NCBI GenBank assembly: GCA_034429475.1 | Contig: DAOUGD010000312.1 | Location: 1-50,069, forward strand | Direction: 5' to 3' | DNA: 50,069 nt | Source: JAKQHY01 sp034429475 | GTDB lineage: Bacteria > Chloroflexota > Anaerolineae > B4-G1 > SLSP01 | Part shown: in pieces, positions 8,059 through 16,500 of the stretch | Layout of the letters: each line of letters starts with the position of its first letter | Position numbering within the stretch: position 1 is the first letter of the stretch | Made by a program: the position numbers and the translations under genes | The notes under the pieces: generated by a model | What the model was told of the DNA's origin: nothing | The model's database searches: none | Seen by the model: only the letters and a program-made list of their open reading frames with translations

Positions 8059-8802
8059 TCACTCACCAAGCACATACTGGTGGCCACTGTAAAATGCCGC
8101 CATCATCATGATGAACAAAAAAAGTCCCATAGACAATCCTGCTGCAATAGGTGAAGGAGCAAACAGCCATCCAAGCCACACCGCCATCCCGACGATGCTC
8201 CCAATGATAGAAAACCGCCTGGGTAAACAAGCCATACCTATGCCGGCAATAGCTCCCGCAAAGACAAATATAAGCATTGAAACGATAGCGACATCCTTGA
8301 TAAGGATAGCTGTGATAGCACTTACAATTGCTCCTACAATACCTCCGATGCGGATGGTGAGAGTTCCCATAGCCATCCCTCTCCAGGCAACGCCGCTGAC
8401 CATTGGCAAAAGAGAAACTAGATAAGCTATTTGTTTGGAACTTATGGAGCCTCCCTGGGTGATGATCCCAAATAAACCCAGGATAACTCCAACGACGCAG
8501 CCAGTGAGTGCGTTGCGGACGTCAGCCCTCGGGCCACGACATAATTTACGCCCCCCATCGCTACCCCCGAAGAAGAATAGAATGGCCCCCAAGAGCCGCA
8601 ATTCATCCCATAGGAGTAATCCACTGATCAACCCCAGCAGGGCGCCGACGATCTCACCCATATCCTCGCCGGTCAATTTCAGTTTTTTGCGCGCCTTGGG
8701 GAAAACATACCCGCAATGATGGCAACAATGAAACGCAGCGCGGTTTTGCTGCCCGCATTGGGGACAGGTCTGATACGTGAGACGTTTTTCACCGACGGTC
8801 AT
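8059..8802 (-). CDS. Zinc-ribbon multi-pass membrane protein, copy 2
   Basis: A 247-residue paralogue of the preceding gene. The zinc ribbon (CPQCGQQNRAAFHCC, HHCGYVFPKA) is nearly identical, followed by KKLKL and about six hydrophobic spans (EIVGALLGLISGLLLW, GGIVGAIVSAITAILI, AIAGIGMACL). The zinc-ribbon ends of the two genes are also very similar at the DNA level, while the membrane parts have diverged. This suggests an older duplication with conserved constraint, or gene conversion of the 5' part. The start MTVGEK at 8802 lies 17 bases after the EF-G stop, so co-transcription with EF-G is likely. No function can be assigned from sequence; a membrane stress or ribosome-linked role would be speculation. 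Confidence 0.75.
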   Translation of the reverse strand: MTVGEKRLTYQTCPQCGQQNRAAFHCCHHCGYVFPKARKKLKLTGEDMGEIVGALLGLISGLLLWDELRLLGAILFFFGGSDGGRKLCRGPRADVRNALTGCVVGVILGLFGIITQGGSISSKQIAYLVSLLPMVSGVAWRGMAMGTLTIRIGGIVGAIVSAITAILIKDVAIVSMLIFVFAGAIAGIGMACLPRRFSIIGSIVGMAVWLGWLFAPSPIAAGLSMGLFLFIMMMAAFYSGHQYVLGE

Positions 8803-8819
8803 GCTTCTTGCCTCTTGCC

Positions 8820-10937
8820 TCATTGCCGTTTGGTCTGCACGTAGTCCCGCCGCGCCTCTATGATAGAACGCGCCACATCGTCAGGGATGGGGGCGTAGTG
8901 CATAAATTCCATCGTGAATGTGCCGCGCCCGCTCGTCCGGTCGCGCAGGACGGTGACGTAGCCGAACATGCTGCTCAAGGGGACGGTAGCCTCGACGACG
9001 TAGGCGTCGGCGCCTTCCAACTCCATCTGCGTGACCTGCCCCCGCCGCCCGCCAAAATCGCTTACGATGGCGCCGACGTAACTGTCCGGCGTGCGGGTGA
9101 CGGCGTGCATGATCGGTTCCAGCAGCATCGGCGCGGCCCGGCGGTAGGCTTCTTTGAAGGCGAGGCTGCCGGCGATCTCAAAATCCAACCGGTGCGAATC
9201 CACCTCGTGGACGCGCCCGCCGGTCACGACGATGGCAATATCCGTCACCGGATAGGCCGCCAGTTCACCTTCCTGCATCGTATCGCGGACGCCCTTCTCG
9301 ATGGCAGGGATGAACTGATCCGGCAATTCCATCGGGTTGGCGCGGCTCTCAAACGTGACGCCCGCGCCGCGCTCCAGGGGTGCGATTTCTAATCGCACAA
9401 CGCCAAACCGGCCCGCGCCGCCAGCTTGGTGGATGTAGCGCCCCTCGGCCCTGGCGCGCCGCGTGATCGTCTCCTGGTACGCGGCCTGCGGCTGCGCCAC
9501 GTCGCACGGCACGTTAAACTCGCGCCGCAGGCGATCCGCGATGATGTCGAGATGCAGTTCGCCCATTCCGGCAATGATCGTCTCGCGCGTCTGCTCGTCG
9601 TAGCCGACGGTGAACGTGGGGTCTTCGTCCGCCAGCTTGCGCAGCGCGGCCATCAGCCGATCCAGGTCGCCCGGCAGCGCCGGTTTGACCGCTGCGCGAA
9701 TGACGGGGACAGGGAACTCGATGGCTTCCAGCAGGATCGGCGCATCGGCGGCGCAGAGGGTGTCGCCGGTGAAGCTCTGTTTGAAGCCGATGATGCCCAC
9801 GATGTCCCCGGCGGTACACGTCCCCACGTCCTCGCGCTTGTTGGCGTAGAGGCGCAGCACGCGCGCCACCCGCTCCTCGACCTGGCGGCTGACGTTGAAG
9901 GTGCGCTCGCCCGCCGTCAGCGCGCCGGAGTAGACGCGCACGTAGTTCATCCGGCCCATAAACGGGTCGCTGACAACTTTGAAGACCAGCCCGCAGAACG
10001 GCGCGGCGGGGTCGGCGGGGCGCGTCATCGGGTCGCCGGTTTCGGGATGCTGGCCCTGTACCGCCGGGATGTCCAGCGGATGAGGCAGGTAGCGCACAAT
10101 GGCGTCCAGCACCGGCTGGATACCCTGGTTGTGCAGCGCGCTGCCGACGAGAACCGGTGTCAGCGTGTTGGCGATGGTCGCGCGGCGCAGCGCGGCGTGG
10201 AGGTCGGTGTTGGGGATGGATTCGCCTTCGAGGAAGCGCTCCATCAGCGCGTCGTCCGTCTCAACGATAGCTTCCAGCAGCGCGTGATGCGCCTGTTCAG
10301 CGGCGGGGCGCAGGTCAGCAGGGATGGGCCGCACGTCCGGCAGCGCGCCCGGCTCCTCGCTGAAGAAGAGCGCTTGCATCTCAAACAGGTCTACCATCCC
10401 CACAAACTCGCCGCTGACGAAGATAGGAAGCTGCACGAGCAGCGGCGCGGCGTGCAGGCGGTCGCGCATCATCTGCAAGGTGCGCGCGACGTCCGCGCCG
10501 GGGCGATCCAGCTTGTTGATGAAGCAAAGCTTCGGGACGCCGAAGCGGTCGGCCTGTCGCCACACCGTCTCCGACTGCGGTTCCACCCCGGCGACACCGT
10601 CGAAGACGACCACGCCGCCATCGAGGACGCGCAGGCTGCGCTGCACCTCGGCGGTGAAGTCAATGTGGCCCGGCGTGTCAATCAGGTTGATCTGCGCGCG
10701 CTGGCCCGTCGCCGCGTCCTGCCACGTCGTCGTGATGGCGGCGGCAGTGATGGTGATGCCACGCTCGCGCTCCTGCGTCATCCAGTCGGTGACGGTCGTG
10801 CCGTCGTCCACGCTGCCGACGCGATGCGTGCGCCCGGAGTAGTACAGCACGCGCTCCGTCAGCGTCGTCTTGCCCGCGTCAATGTGGGCGATGATGCCGA
10901 TGTTACGGATTTGGTTAATGGGGTAGTGGATACTCAT
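8820..10937 (-). CDS. fusA: Elongation factor G (translocation GTPase)
   Basis: A 705-residue five-domain translational GTPase. The P-loop is AHIDAGKTTLTERVLYYSG (residues about 17-35), switch I includes RERGITITAAA, switch II is DTPGHIDF, and NKLD supplies G4. Domain II follows (PFCGLVFKVVSDPFMG). Domains III-V include EDPTFTVGYDEQTRETIIAGMGELHLDI and SNM-like SSMFGYVTVLRDRTSGRGTF. The switch I region reads GSVDDGTTVTDWMTQE, which resembles secondary EF-G types rather than the commonest HEGAATMDWM form. No rpsL/rpsG/tuf neighbours are present, so this may be an extra EF-G copy rather than the str-operon gene. No strong ribosome-binding site precedes it. It lies 12 bases after a small membrane-protein gene. 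Confidence 0.93.
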   Translation of the reverse strand: MSIHYPINQIRNIGIIAHIDAGKTTLTERVLYYSGRTHRVGSVDDGTTVTDWMTQERERGITITAAAITTTWQDAATGQRAQINLIDTPGHIDFTAEVQRSLRVLDGGVVVFDGVAGVEPQSETVWRQADRFGVPKLCFINKLDRPGADVARTLQMMRDRLHAAPLLVQLPIFVSGEFVGMVDLFEMQALFFSEEPGALPDVRPIPADLRPAAEQAHHALLEAIVETDDALMERFLEGESIPNTDLHAALRRATIANTLTPVLVGSALHNQGIQPVLDAIVRYLPHPLDIPAVQGQHPETGDPMTRPADPAAPFCGLVFKVVSDPFMGRMNYVRVYSGALTAGERTFNVSRQVEERVARVLRLYANKREDVGTCTAGDIVGIIGFKQSFTGDTLCAADAPILLEAIEFPVPVIRAAVKPALPGDLDRLMAALRKLADEDPTFTVGYDEQTRETIIAGMGELHLDIIADRLRREFNVPCDVAQPQAAYQETITRRARAEGRYIHQAGGAGRFGVVRLEIAPLERGAGVTFESRANPMELPDQFIPAIEKGVRDTMQEGELAAYPVTDIAIVVTGGRVHEVDSHRLDFEIAGSLAFKEAYRRAAPMLLEPIMHAVTRTPDSYVGAIVSDFGGRRGQVTQMELEGADAYVVEATVPLSSMFGYVTVLRDRTSGRGTFTMEFMHYAPIPDDVARSIIEARRDYVQTKRQ

Positions 10938-10949
10938 AGCTCATGTCGT

Positions 10950-11204
10950 TTAGGGTACGATCGATAAGAGTGAAAGTATTGTGATTATCACCGCCCATAG
11001 AAGCGCTGCTTTGCAGAAGTTCTTCTTGTTTATATTTGTCTCAGGTGCAAAGGCCCAAGATAGAATCAGTATCCAATTCAGGAAAGGGATACTTAACACC
11101 AGCAGTATTAGAAACCAGTCTCGCACGGATACAGGGCTTGGATCAGGTTGTAGCTTTGGTTTGCCATTGTACGATACACCGTCTATGTCTATCGTTGAAT
11201 CCAT
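10950..11204 (-). CDS. Small two-span membrane protein
   Basis: An 84-residue protein with a polar N-terminus and two hydrophobic helices (VRDWFLILLVLSIPFLNWIL, then FCKAALLWAVIITILSLLSI) joined by a short polar loop containing WAFAPETNINKKNF. The pattern 'V.DW.....L..IP..N......WAF....N..KKNF..A.L' is a recurring small membrane family in bacteria, mostly of unknown role. The ribosome-binding site GGGAGG lies at good spacing upstream of the ATG. The gene lies 22 bases after the methyltransferase stop and 12 bases before the EF-G start, all leftward, so it is probably part of the same transcript. Confidence 0.75.
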   Translation of the reverse strand: MDSTIDIDGVSYNGKPKLQPDPSPVSVRDWFLILLVLSIPFLNWILILSWAFAPETNINKKNFCKAALLWAVIITILSLLSIVP

Positions 11205-11226
11205 TTGTTTTCCTCCCGCCGAAACG

Positions 11227-12576
11227 CTACATATTGATAATCAAGGCGTCTTCCTTGAGGATTTGTAGCAAGTCTTCGCTGTAGGCAGACGCCGAATACA
11301 GAACAAAGTCTTGTATTACTGAAGTTGGCTTTGTAGGAGCAAAGTCAGGTATTGGAGGAAAATCTGCAAGGCCAAACAACGGTAACGCAGTCCCTTCTTT
11401 CTTTCCATTGACAAAATCCCCCATACGCTCTAATCCATAAGCGAAGCGTTTCAAAATGGTCACCATAGATTCAGAACTGTTGTCAATGCCTATCCAACGG
11501 CGATTCAGGTGCGAGGCGACGGCCAGAGTCGTACCCGAACCGGCAAAACAATCTAGCACCAGATCATTTTCATTGGAAGAGGCCTGGATAATCCGGGTAA
11601 GCAGTTCGGGATTTTTCTCGGTCGGGTATCCGGTAATTTCAATCATCTGATTGTGCGCGTCTTTCACATCCAACCATATATCCTGCACCGGCACGCCTTC
11701 GCTTTGATCCAAATAGACTTTCCGGCGGGGGTTGCCCGTTGGCGACCAGTAGATTTCCCCGCGCGCGTCCAGTTCGTCGAGTTTTTCCGGCGGATACTGC
11801 CAGTGCTTTCCCGGCGGCGGCGTCATACCGCGCCAGGGCTTTCCGGTCGCGCCATTGCGCGTTCCAGGAGCATGGATAGGCACTTTTTTGAAACGCCGGC
11901 CGGTATTTTCTTCAACATAAGCATATTCTTCTGTGACTCTATCCTCGCTCCAGGGTGTATAAGGGCGATTCCAGACAACTTGTTCCGACTTACCGTAATA
12001 GAGGATGTGATCTGAAACATTACCGTAAGTCTTGCGGGTGTAATTTTTGGGATTACATTTTTTGCGCGTGATCATAGCGCGAAAATTATCGCTGCCGAAC
12101 ACTTCATCCATAATGAGTTTGATATGGAAAACCATCGTTTGATCGAGGTGAACATAGATCGAGCCATCTTCCGCCAGCAATTCACGCAACAGAACTAACC
12201 TGCGACGCAAAAACTCCACATAATGCGCTCCCATCAAAGTGTCACTGTAAGCGTCGGCCTGATCCCGTGATTGGTAGACTTTGTTGGTGGCAAAGGGCGG
12301 ATCAATGTAAACTAACTTTACCTGCCCCCTGATCGCCGGTTCTTGTAACAATGCCGCCAGGGTAGATAAATTATCGCCAAAATACAGGCGGTTGTTACTA
12401 CTGGTACCACGCCAGACTTCTTCAACGATCGCAGGCGGATAAGAGAGAATAGTTCGTTCTAACCACTTCCCCGCATAAGATAAGGCTGCCTCCAATCCGA
12501 CGGACGAAAAGTCATCGGACGGGGCGGCCATCATTATATTACCATGCCATGCGGTTTTTTGGACGCCGGTAGCCAT
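11227..12576 (-). CDS. Site-specific DNA methyltransferase (N4/N6, beta class)
   Basis: A 449-residue amino-methyltransferase. Catalytic motif IV, VKLVYIDPPFATN (DPPF variant of DPPY, near residue 95), precedes the AdoMet-binding motif I LVLDCFAGSGTTLAVA (near 345), the beta-class order. Between them lie FLRRRLVLLRELLAEDGSIYVHLD and a variable recognition region (about 150-300, including KCNPKNYTRKTYGNVSDHIL). Such enzymes transfer a methyl group to adenine N6 or cytosine N4; which base cannot be read from this sequence. It starts 15 bases after the putative endonuclease stop on the same strand, with GAGGAAG upstream, and together they form a type II restriction-modification cassette. Length and motif order fit a type II or solitary enzyme better than type III Mod, because no type III Res gene is present. 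Confidence 0.92.
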   Translation of the reverse strand: MATGVQKTAWHGNIMMAAPSDDFSSVGLEAALSYAGKWLERTILSYPPAIVEEVWRGTSSNNRLYFGDNLSTLAALLQEPAIRGQVKLVYIDPPFATNKVYQSRDQADAYSDTLMGAHYVEFLRRRLVLLRELLAEDGSIYVHLDQTMVFHIKLIMDEVFGSDNFRAMITRKKCNPKNYTRKTYGNVSDHILYYGKSEQVVWNRPYTPWSEDRVTEEYAYVEENTGRRFKKVPIHAPGTRNGATGKPWRGMTPPPGKHWQYPPEKLDELDARGEIYWSPTGNPRRKVYLDQSEGVPVQDIWLDVKDAHNQMIEITGYPTEKNPELLTRIIQASSNENDLVLDCFAGSGTTLAVASHLNRRWIGIDNSSESMVTILKRFAYGLERMGDFVNGKKEGTALPLFGLADFPPIPDFAPTKPTSVIQDFVLYSASAYSEDLLQILKEDALIINM

Positions 12577-12591
12577 TGAATTTACACTTCC

Positions 12592-13461
12592 TCAAGCCGT
12601 AAGCCATTCATAAGTGATCCGTTCTGTCACCATTCGCAACGTCACGACCTTGATTTTGCCGGGCCAACTTTCTTCGAGCGCCACATAATCACGCCACATT
12701 GAACCAAGCAAAAGTCCTGGCCCATCGTTCAAAAAGATCAGCTTGGTTCTCAAATCATGTGCCCGGACATAATTCAACACCTCATCAGCACAGTTTTTAT
12801 AGCCACCGGTGCGATCATCTTCCTGTGCGCCACCACGATCAGAATCGTAGCGCGCCAACCCAACGGCCAAAACCTCGTGCTTATTTTTGCCATAAATGAC
12901 AAAATCAACAGGACGGCTTGGATTGGGATAGTCCTCAAAAACACTGCCGAGAGCAATATCTTGTCCGGCGCGTTTAGGGCCGACAATTTTCAGGGAGGGA
13001 AAACGCGACTGAAACAGATCGAAAAACTTCTCCGTCAATGTGTATCCTTTTTGGCCTCTCGATTTGTACTCCCACAAGAGCGCGCACAAAGCCTCGTCGC
13101 GTTTAGGCCGAGCATTGAACTTGGCTTGAACCTCCTGAATTAGTCGGAACTCTTTGCCAAACGTATCCAACACTTGTTGCTTTCTGGTGCGGATTTTGGT
13201 CATTTCCACAGGGGCATCGGGACTCACGTACCTGCGAAAAACACGGCAGAGTTGTACCCGCATCCACGGATTGCTATAATCGCTGATTTGCTCGAACAGA
13301 TTTTGCGATGAATAAGACGCGCTTAACAACTGCCCGAATACCTCAAGGACAGGCATGTACAAGTTGCAGGCATTCTCCAGAATATCAGGATAATATTCAC
13401 CCGAAGTCAACGTTATCCAATTCTCGGCGCCATTCCAATAGTCAGCAAAAGTTTTGTCCAT
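12592..13461 (-). CDS. Putative type II restriction endonuclease
   Basis: A 289-residue soluble protein immediately upstream of the DNA methyltransferase, which is the main reason for the call. I do not recognise the family with certainty. Residues about 195-230 read PVDFVIYGKNKHEVLAVGLA followed by RYDSDRGGAQEDDRTGGY. The D...E pattern on two hydrophobic strands could be a divergent PD-(D/E)xK core, and the DSDRGGAQEDDR stretch looks like a conserved functional loop. The N-terminus is helical and tryptophan-rich (FADYWNGAENW). The start is set at 13461 (MDKTFADYW); the upstream extension to 13509 is Gly/Trp/Lys-rich and unsupported. The cassette is bordered on the right by the macroglobulin terminator, so it has its own promoter. 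Confidence 0.68.
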   Translation of the reverse strand: MDKTFADYWNGAENWITLTSGEYYPDILENACNLYMPVLEVFGQLLSASYSSQNLFEQISDYSNPWMRVQLCRVFRRYVSPDAPVEMTKIRTRKQQVLDTFGKEFRLIQEVQAKFNARPKRDEALCALLWEYKSRGQKGYTLTEKFFDLFQSRFPSLKIVGPKRAGQDIALGSVFEDYPNPSRPVDFVIYGKNKHEVLAVGLARYDSDRGGAQEDDRTGGYKNCADEVLNYVRAHDLRTKLIFLNDGPGLLLGSMWRDYVALEESWPGKIKVVTLRMVTERITYEWLTA

Positions 13462-13529
13462 TTTTCTACCCCACCCCCGTTTACCTACTCCCATTTGCCA
13501 TTGTACCACGTTCCCCCGCCCCTGAATAG

Positions 13530-13563
13530 AAAAAGGCCCTCCGCGTTGGATGCGGAGGGCCTT
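13530..13563 (-). terminator. Rho-independent terminator of the macroglobulin gene
   Basis: A perfect 12-bp stem (13533-13544 with 13552-13563, AAGGCCCTCCGC pairing) and a 7-base loop. On the minus strand the stem runs into TTTTTC. It lies 34 bases beyond the macroglobulin stop and ends that transcript before the restriction-modification genes. Confidence 0.9.
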
Positions 13564-13596
13564 GTGATTCAGTCATCGGGCAGGAGGACCCTGCCC

Positions 13597-16500
13597 CTAC
13601 TCGGTCACGGTCAACGTCGTCGGCGTCTGCTCCCCCACCACGGCGGGATTGTAGTAATCGTAGGCGGCGCTCGCGGGGGTCTGCGCCTTGAGCGGGAACT
13701 TGGCCCGCAGGCGGTAGCTGAATTCGAGCGGTTGTCCGGCGGTGAGGTCGCTCACGTAGAGGATGATCTGCCGCCCGGTCAGTTCGTAACGCTCGATTTT
13801 GGCGAAGGCGTAGTCTTCCGGCGTGTCCTGGAAGCGCGCCACTAGCCGATCCAGGTCTTCCGTCTCCACGGTGAAGCCCGGCGGCAGGCCCAGGTCTACG
13901 ATGGCGGAGTCCGCCGCGCCCTCGGCAAGCGTGACGACGACGTCCACGCCCACCGTATCGTTGACCGCGAGTTCGGTGCGATCGTAAGTCACGCCGATGC
14001 TCACCAGGTCGCCGCCCTCGCCCAGCAATTCGGGGTAGAGCGGGAGCTTGTCCCACGGCAGGTAGTAGCTGCCTGCCACCTGGTACATCAGGTTGCCCTT
14101 GCCGTTGAGCGTGATCTCAACCGTATTCTCGCGGCCCAGAGGCACGTCGTCGAAGACGAGCATCTGCACCACGTCGAAGTTCTCCGGCTTGACCTCCACT
14201 GTCTTGGCCTGCCCGCCGTTGAGCGTGACCGTCACGGTCGCGTCCACGTCCTCCGCGCCGGATTTGACGCTGGCAATCAGCGCCTTGAGCGTGAGCACGG
14301 TCGCCGAGGTGGTTTCCCACGTGCCAAAGCTGTCCTTGTTGCGCACCAGGTATGTGAGCGCGCCGTTTGCCAGGTCGCCGTGCTGCCCCGCGCGGATGAA
14401 GGCCAGCGCCGCCAGCGCGGTCGCTTCGAGCTGCGCGCTGTTGCCATAGCCGCCCATGTACGTCTCGCGGCCGGCCTCCCAATAGACCGCCTCGCCGTCC
14501 TTTTTCGCCATCCCCGCCAGCCGATCCAACACCCCGTTGGTGACCGACGTAGTCTTGCCTTCCAGCGCCACGTCATACGCCACCAGCGCGTTGGCGACCA
14601 ATCCCAAATCGTAGGCCGTCTCCACTTGCGACGCGCTCTCGCGCAGGAAACTCACGCCCTTCGCCGCGCGGCCGTCGCTCGCGTAGCCCGCGTCCGCCAG
14701 CCCCCAGACGATGAAGGCTGTCACCTGCACCTGATCCGTCATCTGCGTGAGGCTCGTCTCGTGGAAGCCCTCCACGCCTTTCCAGGAGCCATCGGGCTGC
14801 TGGCGGGCGAAAAGCCACGCGGCGATGCGCTCGATCAGTTTGGGGTCAATGTCGTAGACGCGGCTCATGTCGCCGAATTCCTGCAAGCCGTAGGCCGTCA
14901 GCATCGGGTCGGCGGGCGGATTGCCGAAGAGCGAGAAGCCACCCGGCTCGCCGGCTACCTCGAAGGTGGTGAGCCGCTGGTAGCCCAGGTTGATGTACTG
15001 CTCGGCCTGCATCTGCACTTCGGGCGACGCCTGCTGTGTCGTCTTGAGATAGTCCAGCACCAGGATATTCGGGTACGTCGTGGACGAAGTCTGCTCGAAG
15101 CAACCGTAGGGCATCCGCAGCAGCGCGTCCAGTCCTTCCACCACCTGGCTGACAATGCCGGGGTAGATTTTCACGTAGACTTTCTGCGTGCCGGGGATCG
15201 CGTCCGCCGGAAGCTGGACGCCTTCTTTCACGGGTGCGGTCGGACTGAGCCGGTCTGAGACGGTGAAGCGCAGTTCCTTGCCATCCGGGAACACCCGCAC
15301 GTCCTTGCGGATGGCGTCCGACATCTGCGAACCGTAAGCCGTGACCTGGAACGGCTGTGAACCAAAGGCTTTGGCCTTGATGCGGAAGTAGACGACGGTG
15401 ATGTCGTTGGAGGCAATTTCCAACGTCTTACTGGATTCGTCTAACAGCTCAAACCAGGGTTCCGGCTGGACTTCGAGGCGCACGGACTGCACTTGGGGCA
15501 GGTAGTTGAAGACGCCGACGGGAATCGCCACTTCGTCGCCCACGGTGAGCGAGCCGGGCATGTCGAGGTCAATGAAGAAGTCCTGGAAGACGCGCAGCCC
15601 GCCCGTCGCGCTGCCGAGCTGTCCATCCTGCGAGGACGCCAGCGCGGTCACGCGCCACGTCGTGATGCTGTCGGCGACGGGGAATTCCAGGTGCAGCGCG
15701 CCGGCCGCGTCCGTCGCCTCGTTGGGCAGCCAGAGCATCGTTTCGGGGAAGTATTGCCGCAGGCGGGGCGGTTCGCCGGCGGAGGATTGCTGATCGGTCA
15801 CGACCACTTCCCGTTCCACCACCTTTTCCACCTCTTTCTCCACCACGACAACATTTCCCATCGCCTGCGGCGCGGCCATATCAAAGACAACACCCTCTTC
15901 TACCCAAACGTCACCATCGCCGCCGCCAAGTCCGGCCACGGTATTGGAAAAAGCCCGCTGGCTCATCCCCCCGGCGAGGGTGAGCAAGGGCAGCACGACC
16001 AGGATCAGCGCCGTCCCCAGCGCGGCCACGACGGGGAAGGGGCGTTTCTCCAACGCGAAGCTCGCGCTGCGCAGCATGAACGCCAGCGGCAGCAGGAACA
16101 GCGCAATGAGACCGGCCGCTACCGCCCAATCGCCGGGTTCAAAATCGCCGCGCTCCGCAGCAAAAATCAGGAAAACCAACAGGCCGAACCACACCGGGAC
16201 CAATCCCAACATCGCGCCGAGCCAGCCGTCCTTGCGCGTGATGGCGATCACGAGGCTACCGATCACGCCCACCAGCCCAAACAGGCCAAACGTCGCGGCC
16301 AGCAGCACCATCAGGACGTCGCTCGCGCGCCAGAAAAGTTCGTCCACAAACCAGATTAACCCGGCCAGCATCAAAGCGAGCGCAATGAGCGCGCCAAACG
16401 CCATCCCCACGCTGCCGAACAGCCGCCGCCAGCGCTTCTGCTCCGCGTTGCGCCAGACCGCGATGCCGCTCAGCGCCATCACCGCCAGGGGGATGAAAAC

